Assembly: GCA_015066665.1 (NCBI GenBank)
Contig: SVNX01000004.1
Location: 1 to 64,000, forward strand
Length of the DNA: 64,000 bases
Source: Ruminococcus sp.
GTDB taxonomy: Bacteria > Bacillota > Clostridia > Oscillospirales > Ruminococcaceae
Direction: 5' to 3'
The position numbers and the translations under genes are program-made. A model generated the notes under the pieces. It was not told the origin of the DNA and ran no database searches. It worked only from the letters and a program-made list of their open reading frames with translations. Below, piece by piece: positions 25,996 through 34,771 of the stretch. The stretch's first letter is position 1. Each line of letters opens with the position of its first letter.

Positions 25996-26940
25996 TTATT
26001 CTACTTTCTCCTTCTTTGGGCTGTCGTCAGTTTTCTCGAATGCATCACCGATGACATGGACAACGCCGCACAGCAATACAGCGACAACATAGGCCACCCA
26101 GCTGATGTGCCATGCCGACATAAGGGTGCCAAGCAGCACGAATACCAGTGTTGCAAAGATCATGAGGCATGCACAGATCGCGCCGGTGATACGGTCGATC
26201 TTTGTTTCCTTTTCTTCGACCTCAGGACTGTTTTCACGATTGTATTCGTCGATATTGAACTTGCTTTTCTGGATACCGGCGTACACCAGAAAACCGACAC
26301 CTTCGGTAACGAACAGCATCAGCACGGATGTCGTCAGACACGCAGCGAATTCATTCTGATCCAAATAGGACTCGCCGATGATCAGCGTTGTACCGATCAG
26401 GCAGACCACGCCCAGAAGAATCAGGGAAATGCCGGTGACGATCTTGGTAATGAATTTATTCTGGAAGGCATCCTGCTCCTCCTCCGTATAGAACGGAACG
26501 ATCTGCGGATGCTTTCTTTTAAAGTGCTCATGCTGCATTCCAGCGGTCACAAAGTATGCGACGCCTGCAATCACGAACGGGAAAAGTGCAAGTGCCGCTG
26601 CCGTGTCCACATGTGTCAGACCATAGGTCACGAGCAATGCCGTCACGCCTGCCAGAATCAGAACCACACCGATTGTGATGTTCTTGGCATGCTGATTCAT
26701 ATGGGCATCATAGCCGGCTGTGTCGCTGACATCGTCGGCCTTGACATCGCCGCGGATGAGATCATCCATCTTGCATCCGAACAGCTCGCACATGGATACA
26801 AGCTTCTCCATCTCAGGATAGCATGCGTCCGATTCCCATTTCGATATTGTCTGACGGGATACACCCATCTTCTCTGCGAAGCCCTCCTGTGTATAGCCTT
26901 CACGCTTTCTTAAATACTGAATATTTTCTCCTGTACTCAT
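25996..26940 (-). CDS. XRE-type regulator fused to a membrane domain (314 aa)
   Basis: Residues 5-60 form an XRE/Cro helix-turn-helix (YTQEGFAEKMGVSRQTISKWESDACYPEMEKLVSMCELF), the form seen in Clostridia regulators. About six hydrophobic segments between residues 88 and 300 place the rest in the membrane, interrupted by two hydrophilic loops. Such one-component, membrane-bound regulators can sense envelope or membrane changes, but the signal and targets are unknown here. No transporter genes, the frequent partners of this type, are adjacent. GGAGG lies 9 bases before the ATG. Confidence 0.85.
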   Translation of the reverse strand: MSTGENIQYLRKREGYTQEGFAEKMGVSRQTISKWESDACYPEMEKLVSMCELFGCKMDDLIRGDVKADDVSDTAGYDAHMNQHAKNITIGVVLILAGVTALLVTYGLTHVDTAAALALFPFVIAGVAYFVTAGMQHEHFKRKHPQIVPFYTEEEQDAFQNKFITKIVTGISLILLGVVCLIGTTLIIGESYLDQNEFAACLTTSVLMLFVTEGVGFLVYAGIQKSKFNIDEYNRENSPEVEEKETKIDRITGAICACLMIFATLVFVLLGTLMSAWHISWVAYVVAVLLCGVVHVIGDAFEKTDDSPKKEKVE

Positions 26941-27087
26941 AGTGATGTTCCTCCGTTTTGGTGATGATTTTTCTGTGCTGCCAGCATCATCATTCTACCA
27001 TGGCATCGATGTAAAGTGTACCAATTTCGTGTTGCTTTTGTGTTTTTTTATGTAAATCGCAGGTTGCATTGGCTATTTTGCGTGGTT

Positions 27088-27258
27088 TTACTGTTTCCGG
27101 GCAATTTTGTATTCATCGCCGTCACGATAGTACGGACAGCTCTTTGCATGGCCCTGCAGCATGCGGGCGTACTCGTCCTCATCGAGATCCATATCACAGA
27201 CATAGCACTCCCAGTCCTCATCGTAGGTGTAAAAGGCACAGGTATCGCACTGGTTCAT
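27088..27258 (-). CDS. DUF6472-like small cysteine protein (56 aa)
   Basis: A 56-residue acidic protein beginning MNQCDTCAFY with a second CYVC pair at 19-21 and a late KSCPYYR block, ending KIARKQ. Five cysteines (C4, C7, C18, C21, C41) could bind a metal. It matches my recollection of the uncharacterised DUF6472 family of Clostridia. The reading frame is short but has an AAGGAGGAAG site 6 bases before the ATG. It lies 52 bases downstream of the flavin reductase gene on the same strand. Confidence 0.8.
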   Translation of the reverse strand: MNQCDTCAFYTYDEDWECYVCDMDLDEDEYARMLQGHAKSCPYYRDGDEYKIARKQ

Positions 27259-27281
27259 CTTGCTTCCTCCTTCATGAGAAA

Positions 27282-27303
27282 GGGAGCGCCGCCCGGCACT
27301 CCC
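27282..27303 (-). terminator. Weak hairpin after flavin reductase gene
   Basis: GGGAGTGCC and GGCGCTCCC pair (one G-T) around a 4-base loop, followed by TTTC on the minus strand. It may give partial termination between the flavin reductase and the DUF6472-like gene. Confidence 0.4.
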
Positions 27304-27310
27304 CTGCTGG

Positions 27311-27817
27311 TTATTCGTTCACATATACAGCCTTGATGCGGCCGATGTACATCTTGTGCATCTCGTCCTTGCTGTACCACTTTTCGTACTCGGCGTGATC
27401 GGCAAACCCAGCTTCGTCCATCATCTGATCATAAGCCTTCTCGCAGATGAACACGAGCTTTGCCTGCTCGAATACGGTCGTGCCGTCAAGCTCGACGGGG
27501 ATCAGACCGGTCTCCTTGGCCTTGTCATAATCACGGCCGGAGTGTGTACCGCAGAACTGCAGTGCCTTGCGCCAGCTCTCATCGAACACGCAGATGCTGA
27601 ACAGGGCGTTCTGCTCCATGTAGGGCATGGTGTGGCGGGAGGTTCTCACATAGGCGGTGACGGAAGGATTGCCCCAGATCACACCCATGGCGCCCCAGGA
27701 GGCAGTCATGGTGTTGTAGGAATCCGGTGTGCCTGCGGTCAGCAGGAACCACTCATCGCCGATGGTCGTGAAGGGATTCACGCCCAGTGTCTTACAATCT
27801 TGTTTTACAAATGCCAT
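27311..27817 (-). CDS. Flavin reductase-like FMN-binding protein (168 aa)
   Basis: The sequence has the split-barrel flavin reductase features of Clostridia proteins: FLLTAGTPDSYNTMTASWGAMGVIW near the N-terminus for FMN contacts, then a strand with PSVTAYVRTSRHT and a FCGTHSGRDYDKAKETGL block. It probably reduces a flavin or small acceptor using NAD(P)H; the physiological substrate is unknown. The start at 27817 is supported by AAAGGA 8 bases upstream. No clear promoter was found, though the gene begins just after a terminator. Confidence 0.87.
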   Translation of the reverse strand: MAFVKQDCKTLGVNPFTTIGDEWFLLTAGTPDSYNTMTASWGAMGVIWGNPSVTAYVRTSRHTMPYMEQNALFSICVFDESWRKALQFCGTHSGRDYDKAKETGLIPVELDGTTVFEQAKLVFICEKAYDQMMDEAGFADHAEYEKWYSKDEMHKMYIGRIKAVYVNE

Positions 27818-27885
27818 AGCTTCCATCCTTTCCTGTCGCTGATACAAACTATGCAGCGCAGACCCGATCTATGACCGGATTGTGT

Positions 27886-27919
27886 AAAAGCAGCAGCGAA
27901 CAACGCCGCTGCTGCTTTT
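27886..27919 (-). terminator. Terminator after the efp-CD1247-like operon
   Basis: AAAAGCAGCAGCG pairs with CGCTGCTGCTTTT around an 8-base loop, 11 bases past the stop codon of the 149-aa gene, with T residues built into the stem end on either strand. Confidence 0.88.
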
Positions 27920-27929
27920 CATTCAGAAA

Positions 27930-28379
27930 TTATTCAGCAGAATCTGCTTCGAGTGTCTCAATTTCCAACTCATCAAAGTTGAAATCCAGCTCCTCGCCGC
28001 AGCCAGGACATACGGTCTCGCCCTCTTCAAGGGTCTCCTCGTCCAGAATGATGCACTTGCCGCAGGTCGGGCAGATGGCAGTATACTGCTCCTCATCGTC
28101 GTCATCCATGCAGCCGGAAGTACAGCAGCAGCTGCTGCAGTCGTCCTCGTCGTCATCCTCGTCCATTTCATCGCACAGGAAATCTTCCAGATCGCCCAGA
28201 TCTTCATCCAGAATGTCGCACAGCTCTTCAAGCTCAGCCACACGATCCTCCAGCTCCTGTGTATAGGTCAGCAGTTCCTCGAGTGCCTCGCAGATGGCAT
28301 AGTAAACCTTGCCCTCCTTGGAAGCGGAATCTGTGTCCTGACCTGCAAGCAGGCCCTTCAGAAATGCAATCTTATCCAT
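27930..28379 (-). CDS. CD1247 N-terminal domain-like acidic zinc-ribbon protein (149 aa)
   Basis: The N-terminus (MDKIAFLKGLLAG, then a helix with YYAICEALEEL) matches the family annotated after Clostridioides CD1247. A long acidic coiled helix (40-80) is followed by an Asp/Glu stretch with a CSSCCC cluster, and a zinc ribbon with ICPTCGK and VCPGCGE. Function is unknown; the acidic composition suggests binding to a basic partner or metals. GAAAGGAGG precedes the ATG. It follows efp by 35 bases and shares its promoter. Confidence 0.82.
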   Translation of the reverse strand: MDKIAFLKGLLAGQDTDSASKEGKVYYAICEALEELLTYTQELEDRVAELEELCDILDEDLGDLEDFLCDEMDEDDDEDDCSSCCCTSGCMDDDDEEQYTAICPTCGKCIILDEETLEEGETVCPGCGEELDFNFDELEIETLEADSAE

Positions 28380-28414
28380 AATAGCCCCTCCTTTCGGGTG
28401 TGTCAGACTATTTC

Positions 28415-28972
28415 TTATGCACGCTCCATGTACTCGCCGGTTCTGGTATCGATGCGGATCATATCGCCTTCATCGATGAACAGAGGTACTCTGATCTCTG
28501 CGCCGGTCTCGAGTGTAGCGGGCTTGGTTGCGTTTGTAGCAGTATCACCCTTGAAGCCGGGATCGGTCTGGGTAACCTGCAGCTCTACAAAGAAGGGCGG
28601 CTCAACGCCGAATACATTGCCCTTGTAGGACAGAACCTTAACTTCCATGTTCTCCTTAACGAACTTGAAGTTGTCGCCGAGCTTGGAAGCATCGATGGGC
28701 AGCTGCTCGTAGGACTCCATATCCATGAAGTAATACAGACCGCCGTCCTCATACAGATACTGCATATCCTTTCTCTCGATGAATGCAGTCGGGAACTTTT
28801 CAGTGGGGTTGAAGGAACGCTCAACCACTGCACCAGTGATCACGTTCTTGAACTTAGTTCTTACAAAAGCGGCGCCCTTGCCGGGTTTTACATGCTGGAA
28901 CTCAACAACCTGTACTACGTTGCCGTCCATCTCAAACGTTACGCCGTTTCTGAAATCACCTGCTGTAATCAT
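28415..28972 (-). CDS. efp: Elongation factor P
   Basis: EF-P binds between the P and E sites and rescues ribosomes stalled at polyproline. The 185-aa, three-domain length is standard. The loop [10 protein letters not shown] carries K32, the lysine that many bacteria modify; no modification enzyme gene is visible nearby. The C-terminal [25 protein letters not shown] signature is intact. Several substrates for it are encoded here, including the proline-rich linkers of the M6 protease and the DHHW protein. GGAGG lies upstream of the ATG and a dedicated promoter precedes it. Confidence 0.97.
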   Translation of the reverse strand: MITAGDFRNGVTFEMDGNVVQVVEFQHVKPGKGAAFVRTKFKNVITGAVVERSFNPTEKFPTAFIERKDMQYLYEDGGLYYFMDMESYEQLPIDASKLGDNFKFVKENMEVKVLSYKGNVFGVEPPFFVELQVTQTDPGFKGDTATNATKPATLETGAEIRVPLFIDEGDMIRIDTRTGEYMERA

Positions 28973-29010
28973 AAAAAATAAACCTCCGTAAATTCAAACT
29001 TATATATTCT

Positions 29011-29039
29011 ATTTTACACTAAAACCGATTTTTTTTCAA
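29011..29039 (-). promoter_or_regulatory. Promoter of efp
   Basis: TTGAAA (29034-29039), 17 bases, TAAAAT (29011-29016), read leftward, in the 83-base gap after the aminopeptidase gene. Confidence 0.65.
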
Positions 29040-29055
29040 TAGTTATTCCGAAATA

Positions 29056-30126
29056 TTACAGACAAATCAGCTTCTTTGTGAATTTCGTCAAATTCTCGCA
29101 TCCGTTTTCAGTAATATTCACGAAATCTTCAATGCGCACACCGAACTTTCCGGGGAGATAGATGCCGGGTTCCACTGTCACAACATGGCCAGCCCCCAGC
29201 AGACGCTTCGCATTCGGGGAAGCAACGGGGTATTCATGGATCTCAAGACCCACGCCATGGCCGAGGGAATGGCCGAAGGCATCGCCATAGCCAGCCTCTG
29301 CGATCACGCTGCGTGCAATGCCGTCGAGTGCCTGTCCGGACATGCCTGCCTTCACTGCGGCAAGCGCCGCCTCCTGTGCGTGCAGGACGGTCTCATAGAC
29401 ATGCCGCATCTCATCCGTCGGCTCACCCACGCAGACTGTACGGGTCATATCGCTGTGATAGCCGTCGACCACGGCACCGAAGTCCATCAGAACGAAATCG
29501 CCCTTCTGCACGGTTCTGTCCTCGGGGACGCCGTGGGGCATGGATGTGTGGGCACCGGTCAGGGCAATGGTCTCGAAGGAAAGATCCTCCGCCCCCTGTC
29601 TTCTCATGTGAAAATCAAGGAACAGGGCAATCTCACGCTCGGACATGCCGGCATGCAGTGTCTCCAGAAGCGCCGTGAGTGCGTCCTCAGCGAGTTTCTG
29701 TGCAGCCTTGATCTTTCCGATCTCCTCGGGCGTCTTGACCGTACGGAGCGCATAGAGGGCATCTGTGAGAGTGTTGTCGGTGATAAATTCTGTCTCAGGA
29801 AATTTCTCCTGCAAAGCCGCAAGACGCTGCAGGGTCAGGCTGCCGGATTCCACGGCAATGCGCTTGGCATTGTGTTTGTCAAACAATGCAGCCATCTGCT
29901 CATAGAGGTTCTCCTGCTCGATGACGACGGCATCGCGGACGACTTCCTTTGCCTTCTCCACATAGCGGAAATCGATGAGCAGGTAGCTCTGCTCCGGAAA
30001 GCACAATACCGTGCCTGCCGAGGACTTCATGCCGGTGAGATAGCGGCGGTTGATGTCATCGGTGATGAGGGAACAGTCGCAGTGCGCCGTCATGGATGCC
30101 GCAAGGCGCTGCAGGCGGCTGCTCAT
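29056..30126 (-). CDS. Xaa-Pro aminopeptidase, M24 family (356 aa)
   Basis: A pita-bread metallopeptidase that removes N-terminal residues before proline. An N-terminal creatinase-like domain (about 1-125) precedes the catalytic domain. Metal ligands fall in MDFGAVVDGYHSDMTRT, the GHSLGHGVGLEIHE histidine block, VTVEPGIYLPGK and GVRIEDFV. The length fits PepP-like proteins of Firmicutes, which often sit next to efp as here. Its start overlaps the aroQ stop by 4 bases, so the two are coupled. Confidence 0.93.
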   Translation of the reverse strand: MSSRLQRLAASMTAHCDCSLITDDINRRYLTGMKSSAGTVLCFPEQSYLLIDFRYVEKAKEVVRDAVVIEQENLYEQMAALFDKHNAKRIAVESGSLTLQRLAALQEKFPETEFITDNTLTDALYALRTVKTPEEIGKIKAAQKLAEDALTALLETLHAGMSEREIALFLDFHMRRQGAEDLSFETIALTGAHTSMPHGVPEDRTVQKGDFVLMDFGAVVDGYHSDMTRTVCVGEPTDEMRHVYETVLHAQEAALAAVKAGMSGQALDGIARSVIAEAGYGDAFGHSLGHGVGLEIHEYPVASPNAKRLLGAGHVVTVEPGIYLPGKFGVRIEDFVNITENGCENLTKFTKKLICL

Positions 30127-30560
30127 GCGTCACGCTCCGCAAGGGCGGTGAGGCCAAGATCATAGCTCAGCAGACCAAAGCCGGAAATGCTGCCGCAGCA
30201 GACGGGGGCAATGACGGAATGTGAGCGGAAGGCATCACGGGCGAAAATATTGCTGATGTGCACCTCGATGCAAGGAATCCGGATGGCCTTGATGGCATCG
30301 GCGATGGCATAGCTATAGTGGGTATACGCACCGGCATTGATGACCACACCGTAGAATTCGGTACGGGCGGCATGGAGCTTGTCGATGATGGCGCCCTCGT
30401 GATTGGACTGGAAGATCTCGCACTCGAGGCCGAGCTGTGCAGCACGCTCGAGCAAGTGCGCATTGAGCTTGTCAAAGCTCACATCGCCGTAGATGCCCGG
30501 CTCACGCTCACCGAGCAGATTGAGATTCGGGCCATGGATGACCAGGACTTTTCTTGCCAT
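30123..30560 (-). CDS. aroQ: Type II 3-dehydroquinate dehydratase
   Basis: This enzyme removes water from 3-dehydroquinate in the shikimate pathway for aromatic amino acids. The 145-aa length is right for the dodecameric type II class. The catalytic tyrosine is Y24 in REPGIYG; FQSNHEGAIIDKLH, NAGAYTHYSYAIADA and VEVHISN supply the remaining active-site residues. It is encoded 2 bases after the YqeG-like gene and overlaps the peptidase gene, so all three form one unit. Confidence 0.95.
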   Translation of the reverse strand: MARKVLVIHGPNLNLLGEREPGIYGDVSFDKLNAHLLERAAQLGLECEIFQSNHEGAIIDKLHAARTEFYGVVINAGAYTHYSYAIADAIKAIRIPCIEVHISNIFARDAFRSHSVIAPVCCGSISGFGLLSYDLGLTALAERDA

Positions 30561-30562
30561 GG

Positions 30563-31057
30563 TTATGCCTCCTTGTAGAATTTTTTAGGCAGAAACGGCT
30601 TTTCCATAAACCGCTTGAATTTGAAGAATGCTGTTTTCTCGTGCTCCATGGGCGGGACATAGATGCTCTTGACGCCGAACCAGCTGGCACCGAGGATATC
30701 GGTGTAGATCTGGTCGCCCACCACAGCCAGTGCCTCCTTCGGGAGGTGCATATCCTCCGCAGCACGCCGGAAGCCATCCGAGAGGGGCTTTCTGCTGTCG
30801 CAGATGCACGGAATCCCCAAGAGCTTAGCAAAGGGCTTCACACGGGGCGGATGGTTATTGGAGACGAGACGCAGAGCAATGCCGGCACGTTTCATGGAAG
30901 CGATCCATTCCATGACACCCTCGGCGGGGACGGGATTGTCGTGTGTGGTCAGGGTGTTGTCGATGTCGAGCAGCAGTCCCCTCACACCCATTTTTTTGAG
31001 AAGCTGCGGGGAAATGCAGCACACAGACCGCACTGCAACCGTTGAATCAAACCACAT
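30563..31057 (-). CDS. YqeG family HAD-IIIA phosphatase (164 aa)
   Basis: HAD superfamily motif I is DIDNTLTTHDN (D31 nucleophile, D33 acid), with a later VGDQIYTDILGA motif III/IV. YqeG proteins are predicted phosphatases of unknown substrate; a phosphatidylglycerophosphate phosphatase role has been suggested for relatives. AAAGGAGA lies 5 bases before the ATG. Only 19 bases separate the start from the rpsU terminator, leaving no room for a normal promoter. The YqeG-aroQ-pepP unit may therefore depend on read-through from rpsU. Confidence 0.88.
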   Translation of the reverse strand: MWFDSTVAVRSVCCISPQLLKKMGVRGLLLDIDNTLTTHDNPVPAEGVMEWIASMKRAGIALRLVSNNHPPRVKPFAKLLGIPCICDSRKPLSDGFRRAAEDMHLPKEALAVVGDQIYTDILGASWFGVKSIYVPPMEHEKTAFFKFKRFMEKPFLPKKFYKEA

Positions 31058-31076
31058 AGTGCTCTCCTTTTCAATG

Positions 31077-31108
31077 AAAAAAACAAGGGCGCACCGTATG
31101 ATGCGCCC
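31077..31108 (-). terminator. Terminator of rpsU
   Basis: GGGCGCA pairs with TGCGCCC around an 8-base loop and is followed on the minus strand by TTGTTTTTTT. It is placed 22 bases past the rpsU stop. Confidence 0.9.
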
Positions 31109-31130
31109 ACAGGGTTGCCCCTTATTGTCT

Positions 31131-31304
31131 TTAATACTTGCGCTTGCGAGCTGCCTCGGACTTCTTCTTGCGCTTTACTGAAGGCTTTTCGTAATGTTCT
31201 CTCTTACGAACCTCAGCAATTACGCCGTCCTTCGCGCAGGATCTCTTGAAACGCTTCAGAGCGGTATCCAGAGACTCATTCTTGCCTACACGTACTTCTG
31301 CCAC
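31131..31304 (-). CDS. rpsU: 30S ribosomal protein S21, GTG start (57 aa)
   Basis: A short, very basic protein of the small ribosomal subunit near the anti-Shine-Dalgarno region of 16S rRNA. It begins [12 protein letters not shown] and ends in a lysine/arginine-rich tail ([13 protein letters not shown]), typical of Firmicutes S21. The start codon is GTG at 31304, preceded by AAGGGAGGG. It has a perfect promoter 128 bases upstream and its own terminator. Confidence 0.95.
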   Translation of the reverse strand: MAEVRVGKNESLDTALKRFKRSCAKDGVIAEVRKREHYEKPSVKRKKKSEAARKRKY

Positions 31305-31437
31305 TTACTATTCCCTCCCTTTGCCACCAAGACAGAGGTTCTATCCGACAGTTCCCTGCATTGGATAGTATACTAAACTTCCCTTTTGAGAAGGTAGTTT
31401 GTCAACCACATAATCTTGCACTTACAAGCATAAAAAT

Positions 31438-31466
31438 ATTATACCATACTGTGCATATTTTGTCAA
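31438..31466 (-). promoter_or_regulatory. Perfect consensus promoter of rpsU
   Basis: TTGACA (31461-31466), 17 bases, TATAAT (31438-31443), read leftward. The roughly 130-base leader has no strong hairpin that I can see. A second TTGACA at 31400-31405 lacks a -10 at proper distance. The remainder of the gap up to leuS (31467-31600) contains only an imperfect hairpin near 31555-31583 that may end leuS transcription. Confidence 0.85.
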
Positions 31467-31600
31467 CCGGTTTTTCTTCGGAATTGGATTTTTGTCACTT
31501 GCTACAAAATCCACACCGTTGTTTTGTACATAAATCCGGTATTGCCTGACGCACAGAAGTCGCAAACAACTGCCTGCGGCTTCTGCATATCATTTTATTT

Positions 31601-34009
31601 TTACTTGACTACGATATTCACGAGCTTGTTCGGAACATAGATCTGCTTCACGATCTGCTTGCCCTCGATGACCTCAGCCACCTTGGGTTCAGCCGCAGCC
31701 TGTGCAAGTACATCCTCCTGTGCAGCGCCCATGGGGATGTTGATCTTGCAGCGGATCTTGCCGTTGACCTGTGCTACGATCTCCACAGTCTCGTCCACGC
31801 ACTGTGCCTCGTCATACTTCGGCCATACCTGCTCGTTCAGTACGCCTTCAAAGCCAAGCAGCTCATACATCTCCTCGGTCAGGTGGGGTGCGAAGGGATT
31901 GAGCAGCATCAGCAGTGTGCGCATTTCAGCACGGTTCACGCTGCCCTCTGCATAGATATCGTTCACCAGAGCCATCATTGCGGCAATGGCGGTGTTGAAC
32001 TTCAGAGCCTCGATGTCCTCGGAGACCTTCTTGATGGTCTTGTGGATCTTGGAGGAGAGGCTGTCACGATAGCTGTCGCCGTCGATGACGCTGTCCTGCA
32101 GTGCCCAGACTCTGTCGAGGAAACGCTTGCAGCCCTTGATGCTGGAGGGGCTCCAGGGAGCGGACTTCTCGAAGTCGCCGATGAACATCTCATAGAGACG
32201 CAGGGTATCTGCACCGTACTGACGGATGATGTCGTCGGGATTGATGACATTGCCTCTGGACTTGGACATCTTCTGGCCGTCCTCACCGAGCACCATGCCG
32301 TGGGAGGTACGCTTCATGTACGGCTCCTTGTGGGCTACGCTGCCGATGTCATACAGGAACTTGTTCCAGAAACGGGAGTAGAGCAGGTGGAGTGTGGTGT
32401 GCTCCATACCGCCGTTGTACCAGTCTACGGGCATCCAGTATGCGATGGCTTCCTTGGAGGCCAGCTCATTGGGATTCTGCGGGTCGCAGTAACGCAGGAA
32501 GTACCAGGAAGAACCTGCCCACTGGGGCATGGTATCGGTCTCACGCTTTGCGGGGCCGCCGCAGCAGGGACAGGTGGTATTGATGAAGCTGTCGAGGGTG
32601 GCCAGCGGGGATTCGCCGTTGTCGGTGGGCATGTAGCTCTCAACATCGGGGAGACGCAGCGGCAGCTCTTCCTCAGGAATGGCTACCCAGCCGCACTTCT
32701 CGCAGTTCACGAGCGGGATCGGCTCGCCCCAGTATCTCTGACGGCTGAATACCCAGTCACGCAGCTTGAAGTTCACCTTGCGGTGACCCTTGCCGGTTTC
32801 CTCGAGCCAGTCCTTGATCTTGACCTTGGCATCCTCAACGCTCAGACCTGTGAGGAAGCCGGAGTTCACCATTACGCCTGTTGCGCAGTCTGTGAAGGCA
32901 GCTTCTTCGATATTACCGCCTGCAACGACCTCGACCATATCAATGCCGAAGACCTTTGCGAATTCCCAGTCACGATCGTCATGTGCAGGTACGGCCATGA
33001 TGGCACCGGTACCGTAGCTCATGAGAACATAGTCGGAGATGAAGATCGGGATTTCCTTGCCGTTGACGGGATTGACCGCACGCACGCCCTTGAGCTGCAC
33101 GCCGGTCTTGTCCTTGTTCATTTCTGTTCTGTCGAAATCGGACTTCTTGGCAGCCAGCTCCTGATATGCCTTGATTTCGTCCATATTCTCGAGCTTGTCA
33201 GCCCACTTTTCGAGCATGGGATGCTCGGGTGCGATAACCATATAAGTCGCACCGAAGAGGGTATCGGGACGGGTGGTGTACACAGTCAGGGTGTCCCCTG
33301 TTGTGGTATCAAAGTCCACCTCGGCGCCCTCGGAACGGCCGATCCAGTTAATCTGTGTGGTACGGATTCTGTCAAGGTAGTTGACTTCATCCAGATCGTC
33401 GATCAGCTTCTGTGCATATTCTGTGATCTTGAGCATCCACTGGCTCTTGACCTTGCGGACAACTTCACCGCCGCAGCGCTCGCAGCAGCCGCCGACAACT
33501 TCCTCATTCGCCAGAACGACCTTACAGGAAGTACACCAGTTAACAGCCATTTCCTTCTTATAAGCCAGACCCTTCTTGAAGAGCTGGAGGAAGATCCACT
33601 GTGTCCACTTGAAGTACTCGGGATCGGTGGTGTTGACCTCACGCTCCCAGTCAAAGGACAGACCGAGTGCCTTGAGCTGCTCCTTGAAGCGTGCCACGTT
33701 CTTCTCGGTTACGATGGCCGGATGGATCTTGTTCTTGATGGCGAAGTTCTCGGTGGGCAGACCGAATGCATCCCAGCCCATGGGGAAGAGTACATTGTAG
33801 CCCTCGAGACGGCGCTTTCTGGATACGATATCCATTGCCGTGTACGGACGGGGATGGCCGATGTGCAGACCCTGACCGGACGGATAGGGGAATTCTACCA
33901 GTGCATAGAATTTCGGCTTGGAATAGTCGGTTCCTGCACGGAAGGTGTGGTGCTCATCCCAGTAAGCCTGCCACTTCTTTTCAATTTTGCTGTAATCATA
34001 TTTACTCAT
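31601..34009 (-). CDS. leuS: Leucyl-tRNA synthetase
   Basis: A class I aminoacyl-tRNA synthetase that charges tRNA-Leu. The HIGH motif is at 49-52 and KMSKS at 580-584. The CP1 editing domain with [20 protein letters not shown] and a zinc-binding insert with CxxC pairs (CTSC, CCERCGG) are present. The 802-aa length is normal for the bacterial enzyme. It is the last gene of the long leftward block, 26 bases after a small membrane protein gene. No T-box leader is seen, so it is not under classical leucine attenuation here. Confidence 0.97.
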   Translation of the reverse strand: MSKYDYSKIEKKWQAYWDEHHTFRAGTDYSKPKFYALVEFPYPSGQGLHIGHPRPYTAMDIVSRKRRLEGYNVLFPMGWDAFGLPTENFAIKNKIHPAIVTEKNVARFKEQLKALGLSFDWEREVNTTDPEYFKWTQWIFLQLFKKGLAYKKEMAVNWCTSCKVVLANEEVVGGCCERCGGEVVRKVKSQWMLKITEYAQKLIDDLDEVNYLDRIRTTQINWIGRSEGAEVDFDTTTGDTLTVYTTRPDTLFGATYMVIAPEHPMLEKWADKLENMDEIKAYQELAAKKSDFDRTEMNKDKTGVQLKGVRAVNPVNGKEIPIFISDYVLMSYGTGAIMAVPAHDDRDWEFAKVFGIDMVEVVAGGNIEEAAFTDCATGVMVNSGFLTGLSVEDAKVKIKDWLEETGKGHRKVNFKLRDWVFSRQRYWGEPIPLVNCEKCGWVAIPEEELPLRLPDVESYMPTDNGESPLATLDSFINTTCPCCGGPAKRETDTMPQWAGSSWYFLRYCDPQNPNELASKEAIAYWMPVDWYNGGMEHTTLHLLYSRFWNKFLYDIGSVAHKEPYMKRTSHGMVLGEDGQKMSKSRGNVINPDDIIRQYGADTLRLYEMFIGDFEKSAPWSPSSIKGCKRFLDRVWALQDSVIDGDSYRDSLSSKIHKTIKKVSEDIEALKFNTAIAAMMALVNDIYAEGSVNRAEMRTLLMLLNPFAPHLTEEMYELLGFEGVLNEQVWPKYDEAQCVDETVEIVAQVNGKIRCKINIPMGAAQEDVLAQAAAEPKVAEVIEGKQIVKQIYVPNKLVNIVVK

Positions 34010-34035
34010 TGGAAGTTCCTTCTTTCCTATGTAAT

Positions 34036-34368
34036 TTATGCCGTTTTGTTAAAGTAGGCACGGACATCCTTCTGGAAGATGAGGATGGCTGCCGCACCGA
34101 TATCGAGTATGCCCTCGAGCAGGTAGAGCCAGCTGCCGGGCAGACCGCCGAGATTGCCGGGGAGATAATACAGTGCTGTCAGTGCAGCAAGGGCTGCGAC
34201 GATGTAGTTGCAGTACTTCAGGCCCAGAACCAGCACGGCCGCATAAGCCACCGCAATCACGAGCATGAAGAAATTCTGGAAGCCAAAGCCCCCGAGCAGG
34301 AGATTGAGCACCTGCTTGACGATGAAATAAATGCCGATGCCAAGGGCAAAGGTTCTGCCTTTTGCCAT
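34036..34368 (-). CDS. Small membrane protein of unknown function (110 aa)
   Basis: Three or four hydrophobic segments (about 8-25, 30-50, 54-70, 80-98) fill most of this protein, with a short positively charged C-terminus. I do not recognise a family. Its start codon shares one base with the rsfS stop (TAATG), so it is coupled to rsfS and lies directly upstream of leuS. The location is conserved-operon territory, but the gene itself is not one of the usual members. Confidence 0.75.
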   Translation of the reverse strand: MAKGRTFALGIGIYFIVKQVLNLLLGGFGFQNFFMLVIAVAYAAVLVLGLKYCNYIVAALAALTALYYLPGNLGGLPGSWLYLLEGILDIGAAAILIFQKDVRAYFNKTA

Positions 34369-34730
34369 TATTCAGCCACCTCCAGGAACTGTGCGGGGTC
34401 AATTTCCTCCGCATCCGCCCAGAGCTGCTCCAGACGATAGAAGCTGCGCATCTCCTGATAGAACACATGGACAATCACATCGGAATAGTCCAAGATGTAC
34501 CAGTTGGAGCCGCCCATGCCTTCCTTGTGTGCCGGTTCCACACCGAGCTGGGACAGACGGAATTCCGCTTCCTCGGCAAGGGTCTTGGTATGGGTGGTGC
34601 TGGTGCCGTTGGCGATGATGAAATAGTCGCCAAGCACAGTAAGGTCTGTGATCTTCAGGATACGGATATCCTCTGCACGCTTTGCATCGAGACCACGGAC
34701 GATTTCTCTGATCTTTTCTTCTGTTGTCAT
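34368..34730 (-). CDS. rsfS: Ribosome silencing factor
   Basis: RsfS (Iojap family) binds ribosomal protein L14 on the large subunit and blocks joining to the 30S subunit under starvation. The 120-aa protein has the family blocks DIRILKITDLTVLGDYFIIANG, the EEAEFRL helix and GSNWYILDYSDVIVHVF. The ATG at 34730 has AAGGAG upstream; the longer reading has no site. It keeps its usual place between the LCP gene and leuS. Confidence 0.95.
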   Translation of the reverse strand: MTTEEKIREIVRGLDAKRAEDIRILKITDLTVLGDYFIIANGTSTTHTKTLAEEAEFRLSQLGVEPAHKEGMGGSNWYILDYSDVIVHVFYQEMRSFYRLEQLWADAEEIDPAQFLEVAE

Positions 34731-34771
34731 ACAATCACTCCTTCTATTCTGCGGCGGTGCCGCATCACTTT

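Noticed and set aside
31400-31405. Second TTGACA upstream of rpsU as another promoter
   Set aside because: The nearest -10-like box is 27 bases away, far outside the 16-18 range.
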